64,000 bases of DNA from Photobacterium kagoshimensis (lineage in GTDB: Bacteria > Pseudomonadota > Gammaproteobacteria > Enterobacterales > Vibrionaceae), in contig NZ_JAKJSO010000018.1 in the NCBI RefSeq assembly GCF_050337045.1, forward strand, positions 94,605 through 158,604, given 5' to 3'. Below, piece by piece: positions 35,704 through 43,430 of this stretch; positions within the stretch are counted from its first letter, which is position 1; each line of letters opens with the position of its first letter. The notes under the pieces were generated by a model. That model saw only the letters and a program-made list of their open reading frames with translations. It was not told the DNA's origin and did not search any database. The position numbers and the translations under genes were made by a program.

Positions 35704-36932
35704 GGTATGTCCTTATGAGCTGAGGGGGATACTTGCGCACTTTTAATATGAATATTGCTTTTGCTTGTGCTGTCACTAAGCATGTGATGATGAGATGGCG
35801 AGCGGTGCATGGCCAATAAGCGACCATCAAAATCAATTAATCGAAATTCGATATCAAGATAATGATCAACGTATACTGCGGCATGTTCCGCTGCTTGTTG
35901 GCATAGCAAATCTAAAAAAGCTTGAGGGGACGTTTCACGCCATAAATCTAAAACATGGCGGCCCGTATTCGCATCTCTTATTTGCTCGCACAGTTCAGCT
36001 GCGCACTCACTTTGAATCGCAAGATCTGCCAATAATTGAAAGTCGATGGCACGGCCTGAGACATGTGTCATCATGTGACCAGCCACCATTTTGGCTAGCT
36101 TGCCTATCATGGCGACAACCGTTACTTTTGGGACGTGATAACGCTTACTAGCACGTAAACCAACGCCGACAAAATCGCCCGCTTGAATAAAACAGATACT
36201 GTCTAACTGCGGCAGCATTGCCATAGCGGATTTTTCGGAGCGAGACCCCGTCGTGAGCACAACATGATTTTGTTGATTCGCGTTAGCAATTTGCACAGAC
36301 TGGCGCACTGAAGCAGAAAAAGCAGAGGTGGAATAAGGTTTGACCGTGCCACGCGTGCCAAGAATAGAAATGCCGCCGATTAACCCGAGGCGAGGACCTA
36401 TGGTTTCTTTGGCGCGTTCTTCACCATCAGGTACACGAATTTCTAGCACGATACCTTGCTGACAACAATTACGTGATTTGGCATCAGCGTTTAGGTTCCA
36501 TTCGAGCTGCACCATATCGAGGATATTAGCCCGAGGCACAGGGTTTATCGCAGGCTGGCCAACGGGTAACTCCAGCCCTGGTAAGGTTACTCGCGCAACC
36601 CCAACGCCACCATCAAGTAAAATGCCTGATTGGTCGCTCCATTGCGCAAAGCACTGAATTTCAGCGCCATGGGTACAATCAGGATCATCGCCTGCATCTT
36701 TAATAACCCCAGCAAGTACACCATCGCAATGGTATTCAAGTCGTGCAATAGCAAAGGTAGCCGATTCAAGATTAGGCAAAGTAATAGAAATAAACGGCAG
36801 AGATTGCCCTGTCAGCAAAGCATGAACAGCGGCACGACTGGCAGCCGCAGCACAAGCACCAGTCGTAAAACCAGAACGTAAATCGGTGCGTTTTTTTGAG
36901 CGCTTAACCTTGGTGACCAAAGCTCGCTCCAC
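35700..36932 (-). CDS. cbiD: cobalt-precorrin-5B C1-methyltransferase
   Basis: The 410-residue enzyme methylates C1 and is the marker of the anaerobic pathway. Motifs: LRSGFTTGACAAAASRAA near residue 18, KDAGDDPDCTHG, GGISILGTRGTVKPYS and VVAMIGKLAKMVAGHM. The annotated start is GTG at 36932, which lacks a ribosome site. An in-frame TTG at 36920 has GGAG at 36930-36927 six bases before it and may be the true start (406 residues). A 15-codon ORF overlaps this start. It is the first gene behind the riboswitch. Confidence 0.93.
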   Translation of the reverse strand: MERALVTKVKRSKKRTDLRSGFTTGACAAAASRAAVHALLTGQSLPFISITLPNLESATFAIARLEYHCDGVLAGVIKDAGDDPDCTHGAEIQCFAQWSDQSGILLDGGVGVARVTLPGLELPVGQPAINPVPRANILDMVQLEWNLNADAKSRNCCQQGIVLEIRVPDGEERAKETIGPRLGLIGGISILGTRGTVKPYSTSAFSASVRQSVQIANANQQNHVVLTTGSRSEKSAMAMLPQLDSICFIQAGDFVGVGLRASKRYHVPKVTVVAMIGKLAKMVAGHMMTHVSGRAIDFQLLADLAIQSECAAELCEQIRDANTGRHVLDLWRETSPQAFLDLLCQQAAEHAAVYVDHYLDIEFRLIDFDGRLLAMHRSPSHHHMLSDSTSKSNIHIKSAQVSPSAHKDIP

Positions 36933-36951
36933 AATTTTTATGATTCGCCAT
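36904..36951 (-). CDS. 15-codon leader ORF overlapping the cbiD start
   Basis: ATG at 36951 follows TAAGG at a good distance and encodes MANHKNCGASFGHQG before TAA at 36904. It runs in another frame across both candidate cbiD starts. It could couple cbiD translation to ribosomes loaded at this stronger site. Its reality as an expressed peptide is unproven. Confidence 0.35.
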   Translation of the reverse strand: MANHKNCGASFGHQG

Positions 36952-37121
36952 AGCGCCTTACCATTCCATAGTGGTAATGCTGTTTAGCTTTGCGAAAAGC
37001 TCGACATCCATTACTGGGGTTCAAATACAATTACCCCCGAATAGCCGAACGCAACGATAGAGAAATCGCTGGAAGGTACGATGCTGAGTATCCCCGCTCA
37101 GAATTCGGAAGCGAATGAAGT

Positions 37122-37262
37122 AACAGGTATCCTGACTAACGACTAAACCGCTTCAACCCCTTCCCGAATAATATCGTCATTACTCAGTGGCTTTGTTAAA
37201 ACTCATCGCTTACAGTTGCGGGTACAGCTCAGGTTTCTCACCTGATTCCCTGCATGGCTGAT
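37122..37262 (-). promoter_or_regulatory. cobalamin (B12) riboswitch
   Basis: On the minus strand the conserved core is easy to follow: GGGAATCAGGTGAGAAACC (from 37250), then GCTGTACCCGCAACTGTAA (to about 37209). The B12 box AGCCACTGAG is at 37192-37183, and CAGGATACCTG ends near 37124. This is the class I cobalamin aptamer pattern. It lies about 190 bases upstream of cbiD and should repress the operon when adenosylcobalamin is abundant, through the downstream expression platform at about 36950-37120. Confidence 0.93.
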
Positions 37263-37397
37263 AAAGGCTATTTTGCTGCGATTATCTCTCACCATGGTCA
37301 CTCAGTATTCAAGCTGGAATGACATTACTTATTATGTGGTTTATTATCGAACTAGTTTAATGATATACCTCTAGTTATCAACACTAATATTTACTTT

Positions 37398-38063
37398 TCA
37401 TTCACTTAAATTAAGCTGAGATGGCATTAGCTCAAATATTTTCATTGCTGTATTCACGGGAATACCTTCTCCGTATGACCACGATACTCGGCCATTGACA
37501 ATATTCCATGCGCAGCGAATCCACTCGCCGTGACTCACCACGTAAACTGTTTTTCCTGCGTGTCGACTGACCAAAGTCTGTAAAAAATCGGCTACTCGCC
37601 GCTCAAACATGAGCTCACTCTCTGCTAATAAACCTGTCGCTATCGTATCGTACGCATCCAGTCGTTTTTCATAACGGCTTTGATAAGCTAACCAGTGTTG
37701 AGTATGTAAAAAACCGTCAACACATTCATTTTTTTGCTTACCTTCGAGAATACCAAATCTTCTTTCGCGCAGGCGTTGATCTGGCACGATATGACCGCCA
37801 CTCTCGTTACAAATAATACGAGCAGACGCCAGAGCTCGGCCAAGGTCACTTGAATACACAATATCGGCGGGGTATTTTCGACAGCATTGGCTTGTTGATA
37901 TCAAACAGGCGAGCTGCTTTCGACCTTCAATCGTTAAGCGACTGTCTCGCCAACCTTGTAACTTACCAACAAGATTCCACTCAGTTTGCGCATGGCGCAC
38001 CATAACAAGCCGAACAGACGGTTTATTATCATTTATCTTCATTTGCTGTTTTATCGGCGCCAC
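37398..38063 (-). CDS. histidine phosphatase family protein, possible CobC (alpha-ribazole phosphatase)
   Basis: The 221-residue cytosolic protein has the phosphoglycerate-mutase-like core: VMVRHAQTEWN (catalytic RH; usual RHG reads RHA here), YSSDLGRALASARI, LRERRFGILEGK and VVSHGEWIRCAWN (second catalytic histidine). Location just upstream of the B12 riboswitch on the same strand suggests CobC, which removes the phosphate from alpha-ribazole phosphate, but GpmB-like enzymes are a fair alternative. The GTG start at 38063 has AGG six bases before it; ATG at 38042 is an alternative (214 residues). No terminator separates it from the riboswitch. Confidence 0.8.
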   Translation of the reverse strand: MAPIKQQMKINDNKPSVRLVMVRHAQTEWNLVGKLQGWRDSRLTIEGRKQLACLISTSQCCRKYPADIVYSSDLGRALASARIICNESGGHIVPDQRLRERRFGILEGKQKNECVDGFLHTQHWLAYQSRYEKRLDAYDTIATGLLAESELMFERRVADFLQTLVSRHAGKTVYVVSHGEWIRCAWNIVNGRVSWSYGEGIPVNTAMKIFELMPSQLNLSE

Positions 38064-38431
38064 CTTGAACCTGTAATAATAAGTTTACACTTTAGTGTAT
38101 TTCTTCGAAAACAGCATAAGGCAATGGTATAGCCGCGATCAAACAAAGTCGGTATTATCAGCCCAAGCAAACTTATTGCCGCTTTTCACTTTTTCGTACT
38201 CAGTGAAAAGCCCGTAAGCCCTTTATTTTTGGTCATTTAAAGGCTTACACTAGTGGAAGGCCATAGTTCGGTCAAACTCGCCTTCCCTATTCCTCTCTCA
38301 ACCACAGCTACGATAATATACTTGGTATATTGTCGAATTTCGTGTATCTAAAATTCAGTCTTTTGTTTACTTTTTACTACATCCATGACAAAACCCATTG
38401 CGTCATAGTCTTAGCTAAGTATTGTTTCGAT
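38064..38431. other. gene-free stretch with two adjacent hairpins
   Basis: GCTTTTCACT (38181-38190) recurs inverted at 38202-38211. Immediately after it GTAAGCC (38214-38220) recurs inverted as GGCTTAC (38242-38248), extended by CTTTA/TAAAG. Neither stem carries a clear T-run. The stretch lies upstream of the phosphatase gene and downstream of the lipoprotein operon terminator. No protein gene is visible. Confidence 0.5.
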
Positions 38432-38463
38432 GAAAAAAAACCAAGTGGCAAGCACTTGGTTTT
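38432..38463 (-). terminator. terminator of the three-lipoprotein operon
   Basis: On the minus strand AAAACCAAGTG pairs with CACTTGGTTTT, running into eight T. It lies 45 bases after the last lipoprotein stop. Confidence 0.88.
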
Positions 38464-38507
38464 AATATCACCGCGATGTTATTACACAGCGAGCAGTCGA
38501 ACTATGG

Positions 38508-39032
38508 TTACATGCGTTCCACTTTCATTTTTGGCACTTTCACATCTACAACACAAGTCATTTCCATGTGACGTGAAGGCAGCGTTTTAGTATCACAATG
38601 ACGAAGCTGAGCCACACCAACACCAACAGCCTTACTGGTTAAGCAAGATTGCACATCACCGTATGATGACTGTGAACCATTGCGGTCTAACACAGTTTCA
38701 TTTTGGGTAAAGTGCTTCTCAATAGCGACACCATTTGTTTCCATCACAGCTAATGATAGCGCACGGTCACGGGCTGCTTCTTCAAGTGTGGTAATGCTAT
38801 CGCGATCCCCCCCTGCCACCACAACGGTTTGCTCAGACGTAACATAAATACGCTCGCCTGCGGCATCGGTTTCATGAATAACATGCAGCTGTAGCTGGCT
38901 TTCACATGAGCTTACATCACCAAAGATTTTCGATTTTGCTGGTGGAACGTGAACGGTCACACTCGGCTCAGATGCACAGCCAGCAAGTAAAAGTAATGCT
39001 GTTGCTGCACTAAGCAGATTTAATTTGTTCAT
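38508..39032 (-). CDS. lipoprotein of unknown function (third gene of the operon)
   Basis: The 174-residue protein has a lipoprotein signal with lipobox LAGC (C19) followed by Ala-Ser, suggesting outer-membrane sorting. The rest is soluble, with five or so cysteines after the lipid cysteine (in SSCESQ, QSCLTS, RHCDTK, MTCVVD) that could form two disulfides in the periplasm. I recognise no family. Its start lies inside the end of the previous gene (23-base overlap), so the three lipoprotein genes are translationally linked. Confidence 0.8.
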   Translation of the reverse strand: MNKLNLLSAATALLLLAGCASEPSVTVHVPPAKSKIFGDVSSCESQLQLHVIHETDAAGERIYVTSEQTVVVAGGDRDSITTLEEAARDRALSLAVMETNGVAIEKHFTQNETVLDRNGSQSSYGDVQSCLTSKAVGVGVAQLRHCDTKTLPSRHMEMTCVVDVKVPKMKVERM

Positions 39033-39897
39033 CGTGGTTTTTACTCATTTGGAAGTAGTTTTCAACCATAGGAATCGAGTCTAAGATTTCCATGTTTTTT
39101 GGATCAATCACATTTGCTTGCTTGATCAGCTTGTAAGCATTTTTAAATTCACTCTCAAGGAATTTAATCATACCCATGTTGTGGGTTGCAATCGCCTGAT
39201 CAACAACGTTAGGTGATGCCTGCGCTATTTGCTGATACATGGCATAAGCTTGATCGTAACGTTGACGCTGCGCATATTCATTCGCAAGATCAATGCTTTC
39301 ATCATCACCGCTTAGTAAGCGAACCGTAATATACTTCTGGTGTGGCGTTAGATCTTGAGCAACATGAACTGAAAGGTCTTCTAAAATCGAGTTGTTCATG
39401 CTATCCCAACCTTGCAGTTTCGCGTGCGCTGCACCTATGCTATCTAGGTCATTTTTCTCACTACTTGATTGGCTAAAATAGTTACCAGAGGTAATTTCAT
39501 GGCCATTCTTTTTCACAGAGTAAGTGACTGTCGCTGAACGCGTGCGCTTTGCGTAGTAACGGAAGTAATTACCATCTTCCGATTTCACTTCTTCTTTCCA
39601 TGTCGATTCATCTTTGTCCCAGCTGATCTCGCCAGTAACAACTATGCCAAGCGCTTTACTTGCTGGGTCAACATAACCGTATTCACGGATTTTACTACGC
39701 AGCATCTTCGAAAAAACGGGACCTTTGCTTTTTTCAGAAGAAGAGAAGTTGTTCACTTCCATTTGCTTGTAATTAATACCTTTGTTACTTGGCGCTGCAA
39801 TGGTTGAGCCCACTTCAGTGTAAAAAGCACAACCTGATGTTAATAGCGTTGCAGCAAGTACAGTCAAGCCTAACAAGCTTTTCATCATCGCTTTCAT
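39010..39897 (-). CDS. lipoprotein with C-terminal TPR-like helices
   Basis: The 295-residue protein has a lipoprotein signal with lipobox TSGC (C23). The middle part (about 60-160) is a mixed alpha/beta domain with VVTGEISWDKDE and a Tyr/Arg-rich strand. The C-terminal 90 residues (from about DLANEYAQRQRYDQAYAMYQQIA) look like two tetratricopeptide repeats. The layout resembles CsgG/LpoB-style envelope lipoprotein helpers, but I cannot assign a family. It sits four bases from the LPP20-like gene. Confidence 0.75.
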   Translation of the reverse strand: MKAMMKSLLGLTVLAATLLTSGCAFYTEVGSTIAAPSNKGINYKQMEVNNFSSSEKSKGPVFSKMLRSKIREYGYVDPASKALGIVVTGEISWDKDESTWKEEVKSEDGNYFRYYAKRTRSATVTYSVKKNGHEITSGNYFSQSSSEKNDLDSIGAAHAKLQGWDSMNNSILEDLSVHVAQDLTPHQKYITVRLLSGDDESIDLANEYAQRQRYDQAYAMYQQIAQASPNVVDQAIATHNMGMIKFLESEFKNAYKLIKQANVIDPKNMEILDSIPMVENYFQMSKNHDEQIKSA

Positions 39898-39901
39898 ACT
39901 A

Positions 39902-40498
39902 TTAACCCTCTAAAGATACTAACGCTTTCTTCATTGCTTCTTGCGCTTGTTCTGAGTCTAGTTTGTTCCAAATTTCATCGTTACGTGCTTTTTCAATAGC
40001 AGCAGCCATGTTTGCTTGGTAAGCATCGTTGGTCATTGCAACTAAAGTGTACATACCGCCGCTTGGTGATGTTAACGTTGTCATCACACGCGCATCACGA
40101 ACAACAGTGCTAACAACGTTGTTAATGGTGATTTCTACCATTTCAGAAACGTGCTCGTCACTTACGGTTTTAGTGGTTGTGCTTGATTGTCTTGTTACCG
40201 CATCAAACTTGCTTTTAATGTTATTTTCTAACTGTGAGGCTAAACGCTGTTGTGCATTGTTCAATGCGATTTCGCGCATAATGCTTGAGCCTGCTACGCT
40301 TTTTTTCGCGTAACCCACACCAATGATTTCGTAACCTTGAGGCGTTACTTCACAAATCCATTTTGGTGCTTCTTTTGACGGCATGTCAGGGAAGTAACAA
40401 TCTGCTTTTTGAATGTCTTCCGCTGTTTCAATGCTCGAACAACCGACCATAGTTACTACACCAAGAGCAACCATTAGCTTTAACAAAACTTTATTCAT
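39902..40498 (-). CDS. LPP20-like lipoprotein
   Basis: The ATG at 40498 gives a 198-residue lipoprotein with lipobox MVGC (C20) and a following Ser-Ser. The body has PKWICEVTPQGYEIIGVGYAKKS followed by an alanine-rich helix NNAQQRLASQLENNIKSKF and a strand-rich part with YTLVAMTND. This is the arrangement of LPP20-family proteins (also found in FlgP). A GTG 15 bases upstream would add five residues. It is first in a three-gene lipoprotein operon. Confidence 0.75.
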   Translation of the reverse strand: MNKVLLKLMVALGVVTMVGCSSIETAEDIQKADCYFPDMPSKEAPKWICEVTPQGYEIIGVGYAKKSVAGSSIMREIALNNAQQRLASQLENNIKSKFDAVTRQSSTTTKTVSDEHVSEMVEITINNVVSTVVRDARVMTTLTSPSGGMYTLVAMTNDAYQANMAAAIEKARNDEIWNKLDSEQAQEAMKKALVSLEG

Positions 40499-40811
40499 AT
40501 CAATGTCTACCACTAAACAATTATTAATTAAGTATTTTTAATATTATTATTTCGACGCTAAGCAACAACAAGCATTCACATACTTGATGCATTACTAAAC
40601 ACTAGAAGTTTGACACAAAACACAAAGCAATTGAACCGCGTTTTAATGAAAATTCATTATTTTTACTCACAATTAAGACCAATAAAAATAGCAATGCGTC
40701 ATGATGCGTATAATATACCTAACGCATAATTCTATGTCAAACCAATCATAGTAAATATAAGTAATCTATAATGACTTATTGCCGTATTGTTTACAGAGCT
40801 CTTTTACACCG
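40499..40811. other. intergenic region upstream of the lipoprotein operon
   Basis: These AT-rich 310 bases presumably hold the lipoprotein operon promoter on the minus strand. No gene and no recognised operator were seen. Confidence 0.4.
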
Positions 40812-40839
40812 ACAAAAAAGGCATACCTAAGTATGCCTT
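40812..40839 (-). terminator. terminator of the aromatic permease gene
   Basis: On the minus strand AAGGCATAC pairs with GTATGCCTT around a four-base loop, ending in six T. Confidence 0.88.
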
Positions 40840-40873
40840 CTATTACGTAATGTTAAATGACGCTATATATTGC

Positions 40874-42061
40874 TTAGATCACTTGAGCCATCAACAAAAA
40901 ACAACCAAACAAGAAGCTAAGACCAAGTGCCATATTACCGCCAGATGCTTGGTACAATGTACCTTGTTCTGTTTGCAGCAACTGCTCACCATTACCACAG
41001 CTGTCCTGCTGGCGTACTTTCACCGTCATTGCCATTGGCACAAAAATCGCGAGGAAGACAAGGATAATACCTGCATAACCTAATACAGCTAGGAATTGAT
41101 CGGCTGCTAACAAGGCACCAATCAAAGGGAAAATGAAGGTTAATACATAAGTTACAGCGCGATTTTGCTTAAACGCATCTTCATTTTGGTGGTAAAGCGA
41201 CATAGCGACACCAAGGAATGATGTTAGAAGCGCAAGACCTGTGAACACCGACAGAATCGTATGAATACTGCTGTACTTAGTGCCCAAAGCTGCAATTAAC
41301 TCAGAAACGTTAGCAAAATGGACCAACTGATCAGCGGTTAAGTTACCTACTGCTGCGTATAGCCAAAGTAAGTAGCAGAATAATGGGATAAGCGAACCAA
41401 TCACCACCATATTACGCAGTTGCTTTTGAGACGCACCTTCGTTGTAAGTCACCAAAGATGGAATTACCACCATAAAACCAAAGCTTGTGAATAACACAGA
41501 GCTGGTTTTAATCAGGTCAACTTTACTATCACTTGTTACTGTTAGTAAGTTTTCCATAGAAATAGACGGTACTAGCGAGAATAAAGTCATCACCAGTACA
41601 ACAAGCATCATGCCAAACAGTACACGGTTCAGCTTATCCACTACCGCCGTCCCTGCCGCCACGACGACACCTGCAATAAGCGTGAAAGCAATTTGCGTTT
41701 GCAGCATAGTAAGTTCTACCCCTGCACTCGCTGCCATTTTCTTCACTAAATCGCCAGCACCGATAATGTAAGCCATTAATAGGCAAACAAGTAGCGCATA
41801 AAGCAGGCCGTTAGTAACCACTTGGCCACCTTTACCCAGTGTTTTTCGGGCAATGGTATTCATACTTAAACCGCCACCCGCTTTGATGCTGGCTTCCAGT
41901 AAAAGTAATGCGGCGTAGGTCGTACCTGACCAAATTACCAACATTAATAATGTGCCCCAAAGCAGGCCGAATTGCGCCAATACCATAGGGATAGCAAGCA
42001 TACCTGCACCTAGTGCAGTACCGGCAATGATCAAAGCACTGCCCATGATTTTTATATTCAC
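40874..42061 (-). CDS. aromatic amino acid permease (HAAAP family, TyrP/Mtr/TnaB type)
   Basis: The 395-residue inner-membrane proton symporter has about eleven helices and opens with the family signature MGSALIIAGTALGAGMLAIPM. FTSFGFMVVIPSLVTYNEG and a long NxxE region are also typical of tyrosine/tryptophan permeases. I choose GTG at 42061 because AAGGA lies seven bases upstream and the protein then begins as in TyrP; an ATG at 42121 adds 20 very basic residues and has no ribosome site. A 56-codon ORF and CRP-like site precede it. Tyr versus Trp specificity cannot be decided. Confidence 0.9.
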   Translation of the reverse strand: MNIKIMGSALIIAGTALGAGMLAIPMVLAQFGLLWGTLLMLVIWSGTTYAALLLLEASIKAGGGLSMNTIARKTLGKGGQVVTNGLLYALLVCLLMAYIIGAGDLVKKMAASAGVELTMLQTQIAFTLIAGVVVAAGTAVVDKLNRVLFGMMLVVLVMTLFSLVPSISMENLLTVTSDSKVDLIKTSSVLFTSFGFMVVIPSLVTYNEGASQKQLRNMVVIGSLIPLFCYLLWLYAAVGNLTADQLVHFANVSELIAALGTKYSSIHTILSVFTGLALLTSFLGVAMSLYHQNEDAFKQNRAVTYVLTFIFPLIGALLAADQFLAVLGYAGIILVFLAIFVPMAMTVKVRQQDSCGNGEQLLQTEQGTLYQASGGNMALGLSFLFGCFLLMAQVI

Positions 42062-42184
42062 AATGTGTTCCTTAAAGCGTTTTTGTTCTCGTTTTTTCCT
42101 GCGCAATACCAGTTTGGTCATTTTGTAGTACAGCTTGCAGAATAAGATTAATTGTTAAGCGATGGGTTGCTTAAACCATTAGCG

Positions 42185-42355
42185 TTACGCGCAAAAGCGC
42201 TTCATAAACGAGAAGTGATAAAATCGCTCTAAAGCAATAGAAGAGGTAGTTGAAATTGAGGATTGTGAATTAGTGGCACAGCCAGATAAGGCCATCCTTT
42301 GTGTGTCACCAGAAACTATATGCGATATAGCCTCTCGGTTAGTGTGAATCATCAT
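42185..42355 (-). CDS. 56-codon leader ORF upstream of the aromatic permease
   Basis: The ORF was found by reading the minus strand. Tandem ATG codons at 42355 and 42352 follow AGGAG (42364-42360). The 56-residue peptide starts MMIHTNREAIS and ends LERFYHFSFMKRFCA, with five aromatic residues in ten positions just before the end. It stops 123 bases before the permease start. A good ribosome site, aromatic-rich C-terminus and position in front of an aromatic permease suggest a nascent-peptide or attenuation sensor, analogous in layout to tnaC. It is not similar to TnaC in sequence and lacks tryptophan. Confidence 0.6.
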   Translation of the reverse strand: MMIHTNREAISHIVSGDTQRMALSGCATNSQSSISTTSSIALERFYHFSFMKRFCA

Positions 42356-42562
42356 CGTACTCCTAAAACGATCAGTTCCATTGTTCTATTGATGGCATTC
42401 CTTATGCCATCAAAGCAGCGTTTTACATGGTCAGTGAAAAATGCTGTTTGTTCGGTCAATAAGCAAAGTAATAATCTAGAGAGGAAAGCACAATACACTT
42501 GTGGTATTTATTTCGTTTATACCACCACAACGTGACATGGATCACACTTTGTTTTTCGAAAC
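42356..42562 (-). other. promoter region of the leader/permease transcript
   Basis: GATGGCAT (42391-42398) and ATGCCATC (42404-42411) form an 8-bp hairpin in the probable 5' leader. GTGGTAT (42501-42507) and ATACCAC (42519-42525) form a dyad with 11-base spacing next to the CRP-like site. A possible -10 TAGATT lies at 42478-42473. A plus-strand frame across this region is not credible as a gene. Confidence 0.45.
42531..42546 (-). promoter_or_regulatory. CRP-like site upstream of the leader/permease
   Basis: CGTGACATGGATCACA matches the CRP core GTGA-N6-TCACA. It lies about 180 bases upstream of the leader ORF, with a candidate -10 spaced suitably for class I activation. Confidence 0.6.
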
Positions 42563-42592
42563 ATAAAAAAGCCCCGTTTACCACACGAGGCT
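42563..42592 (-). terminator. terminator of the 80-residue hypothetical gene
   Basis: On the minus strand AGCCTCGT pairs with ACGGGGCT (one G-U) across a seven-base loop, followed by six T. Confidence 0.8.
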
Positions 42593-42624
42593 ACCTAAAA
42601 CACGCTTTTAAACTTTCTGGCACT

Positions 42625-42867
42625 TTAAGCTAAAGCGGTATCAGACTCCAGTGCCACCAGCATTAGTCGATTAAACTGCCCTGGCTTGACAGCAATCAAG
42701 CTACCATCGCCAAATTGAATACCATCAAAAAAATCACGTCCCCATTTTACCCGCTTAAACCTTGCATAGTGTGCTTTGGCATAAACGCTTTCCAAAGCAT
42801 TTAGCACGCCTTCCTTGCTCGCCTGATCTATGATCGCTGGGCTTAATAATTTATTGGCAATCGTCAT
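42625..42867 (-). CDS. hypothetical 80-residue protein
   Basis: The ATG at 42867 follows a perfect AGGAGG at 42878-42873 and is preferred over an upstream ATG that would add 22 residues. The soluble product (MTIANKLLSPAII...) has a helical N-terminal half and a C-terminal strand part (FDGIQFGDGSLIAVKPGQFNRLMLVALES). I do not recognise the family. It lies downstream of the YeeE/YedE pair (92 bases) on the same strand and may belong to that transcript; a terminator follows. Confidence 0.75.
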   Translation of the reverse strand: MTIANKLLSPAIIDQASKEGVLNALESVYAKAHYARFKRVKWGRDFFDGIQFGDGSLIAVKPGQFNRLMLVALESDTALA

Positions 42868-42959
42868 CCTTGCCTCCTGCTCATGGGGACTTCGTTCCTT
42901 TGTACCAAAATCTGACGATGATTCAATAGCCAATGTAGTAAATGGAGAGATTATGAGCG

Positions 42960-43421
42960 CTAACCTACATTCTCATGTCGTGATTCAATTCTTACTACAA
43001 TAAAAAATCCAATCAACATACTCAATGTAAAAGCGACAATCGCTAGATTGCCCCCACTCAACGATGTTACAGCAGGACCTGGGCAAACACCTGCTATCCC
43101 CCAACCAATACCGAAAAGTGTAGCGCCTGTCAGTAACTTAGGATCAACCGTATTATTGGTGGTGATCTTAAATTCATTATCACAAACGGGTTTGTCTAGG
43201 CGACGAACCACTAAAAAATAGATCGGCATAAACACCATTAATGCACCGCCCATCACAAACATCAAACTCGGGTTCCAGTCACCTGTGATATCTAAAAATC
43301 CAATCACATTTACAGGATCAACCATGCCTGAGATCATCATTCCGAGTCCAAACAGTACACCTGCAATCAATGTTATAAGCCGTGTAAACATGGCACTTGA
43401 AAGTATGGTTTGAATCAACAT
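42960..43421 (-). CDS. YeeE/YedE-type transporter subunit (PmpB/DUF6691-like)
   Basis: The 153-residue membrane protein has four helices and the hallmark GLGMMISGMVDPVNVIGFLDI near residue 24 and FGIGWGIAGVCPGPA near 105, with the cysteine of GVCPGPA. Together with its neighbour it forms a split YeeE/YedE transporter; single-chain relatives import thiosulfate-type sulfur. In Serratia the homologous pmpAB pair is controlled by an ArsR-family regulator. Nine bases separate it from the first half-gene. Confidence 0.88.
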   Translation of the reverse strand: MLIQTILSSAMFTRLITLIAGVLFGLGMMISGMVDPVNVIGFLDITGDWNPSLMFVMGGALMVFMPIYFLVVRRLDKPVCDNEFKITTNNTVDPKLLTGATLFGIGWGIAGVCPGPAVTSLSGGNLAIVAFTLSMLIGFFIVVRIESRHENVG

Positions 43422-43430
43422 AGCTAGCCC

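Noticed and set aside
25099..36932. Frameshifts or pseudogenes in the cobalamin operon
   Set aside because: Each gene reads through with complete family motifs; unusual lengths are explained by extra domains or tails.
42410..42427. Possible TyrR box upstream of the permease leader
   Set aside because: Only the TGTAAA half matches; the other half fits 3 of 6 positions.
42299..42535. 78-codon plus-strand frame in the permease promoter region
   Set aside because: No ribosome site, and the opposite strand carries the better supported leader ORF and CRP-like site.
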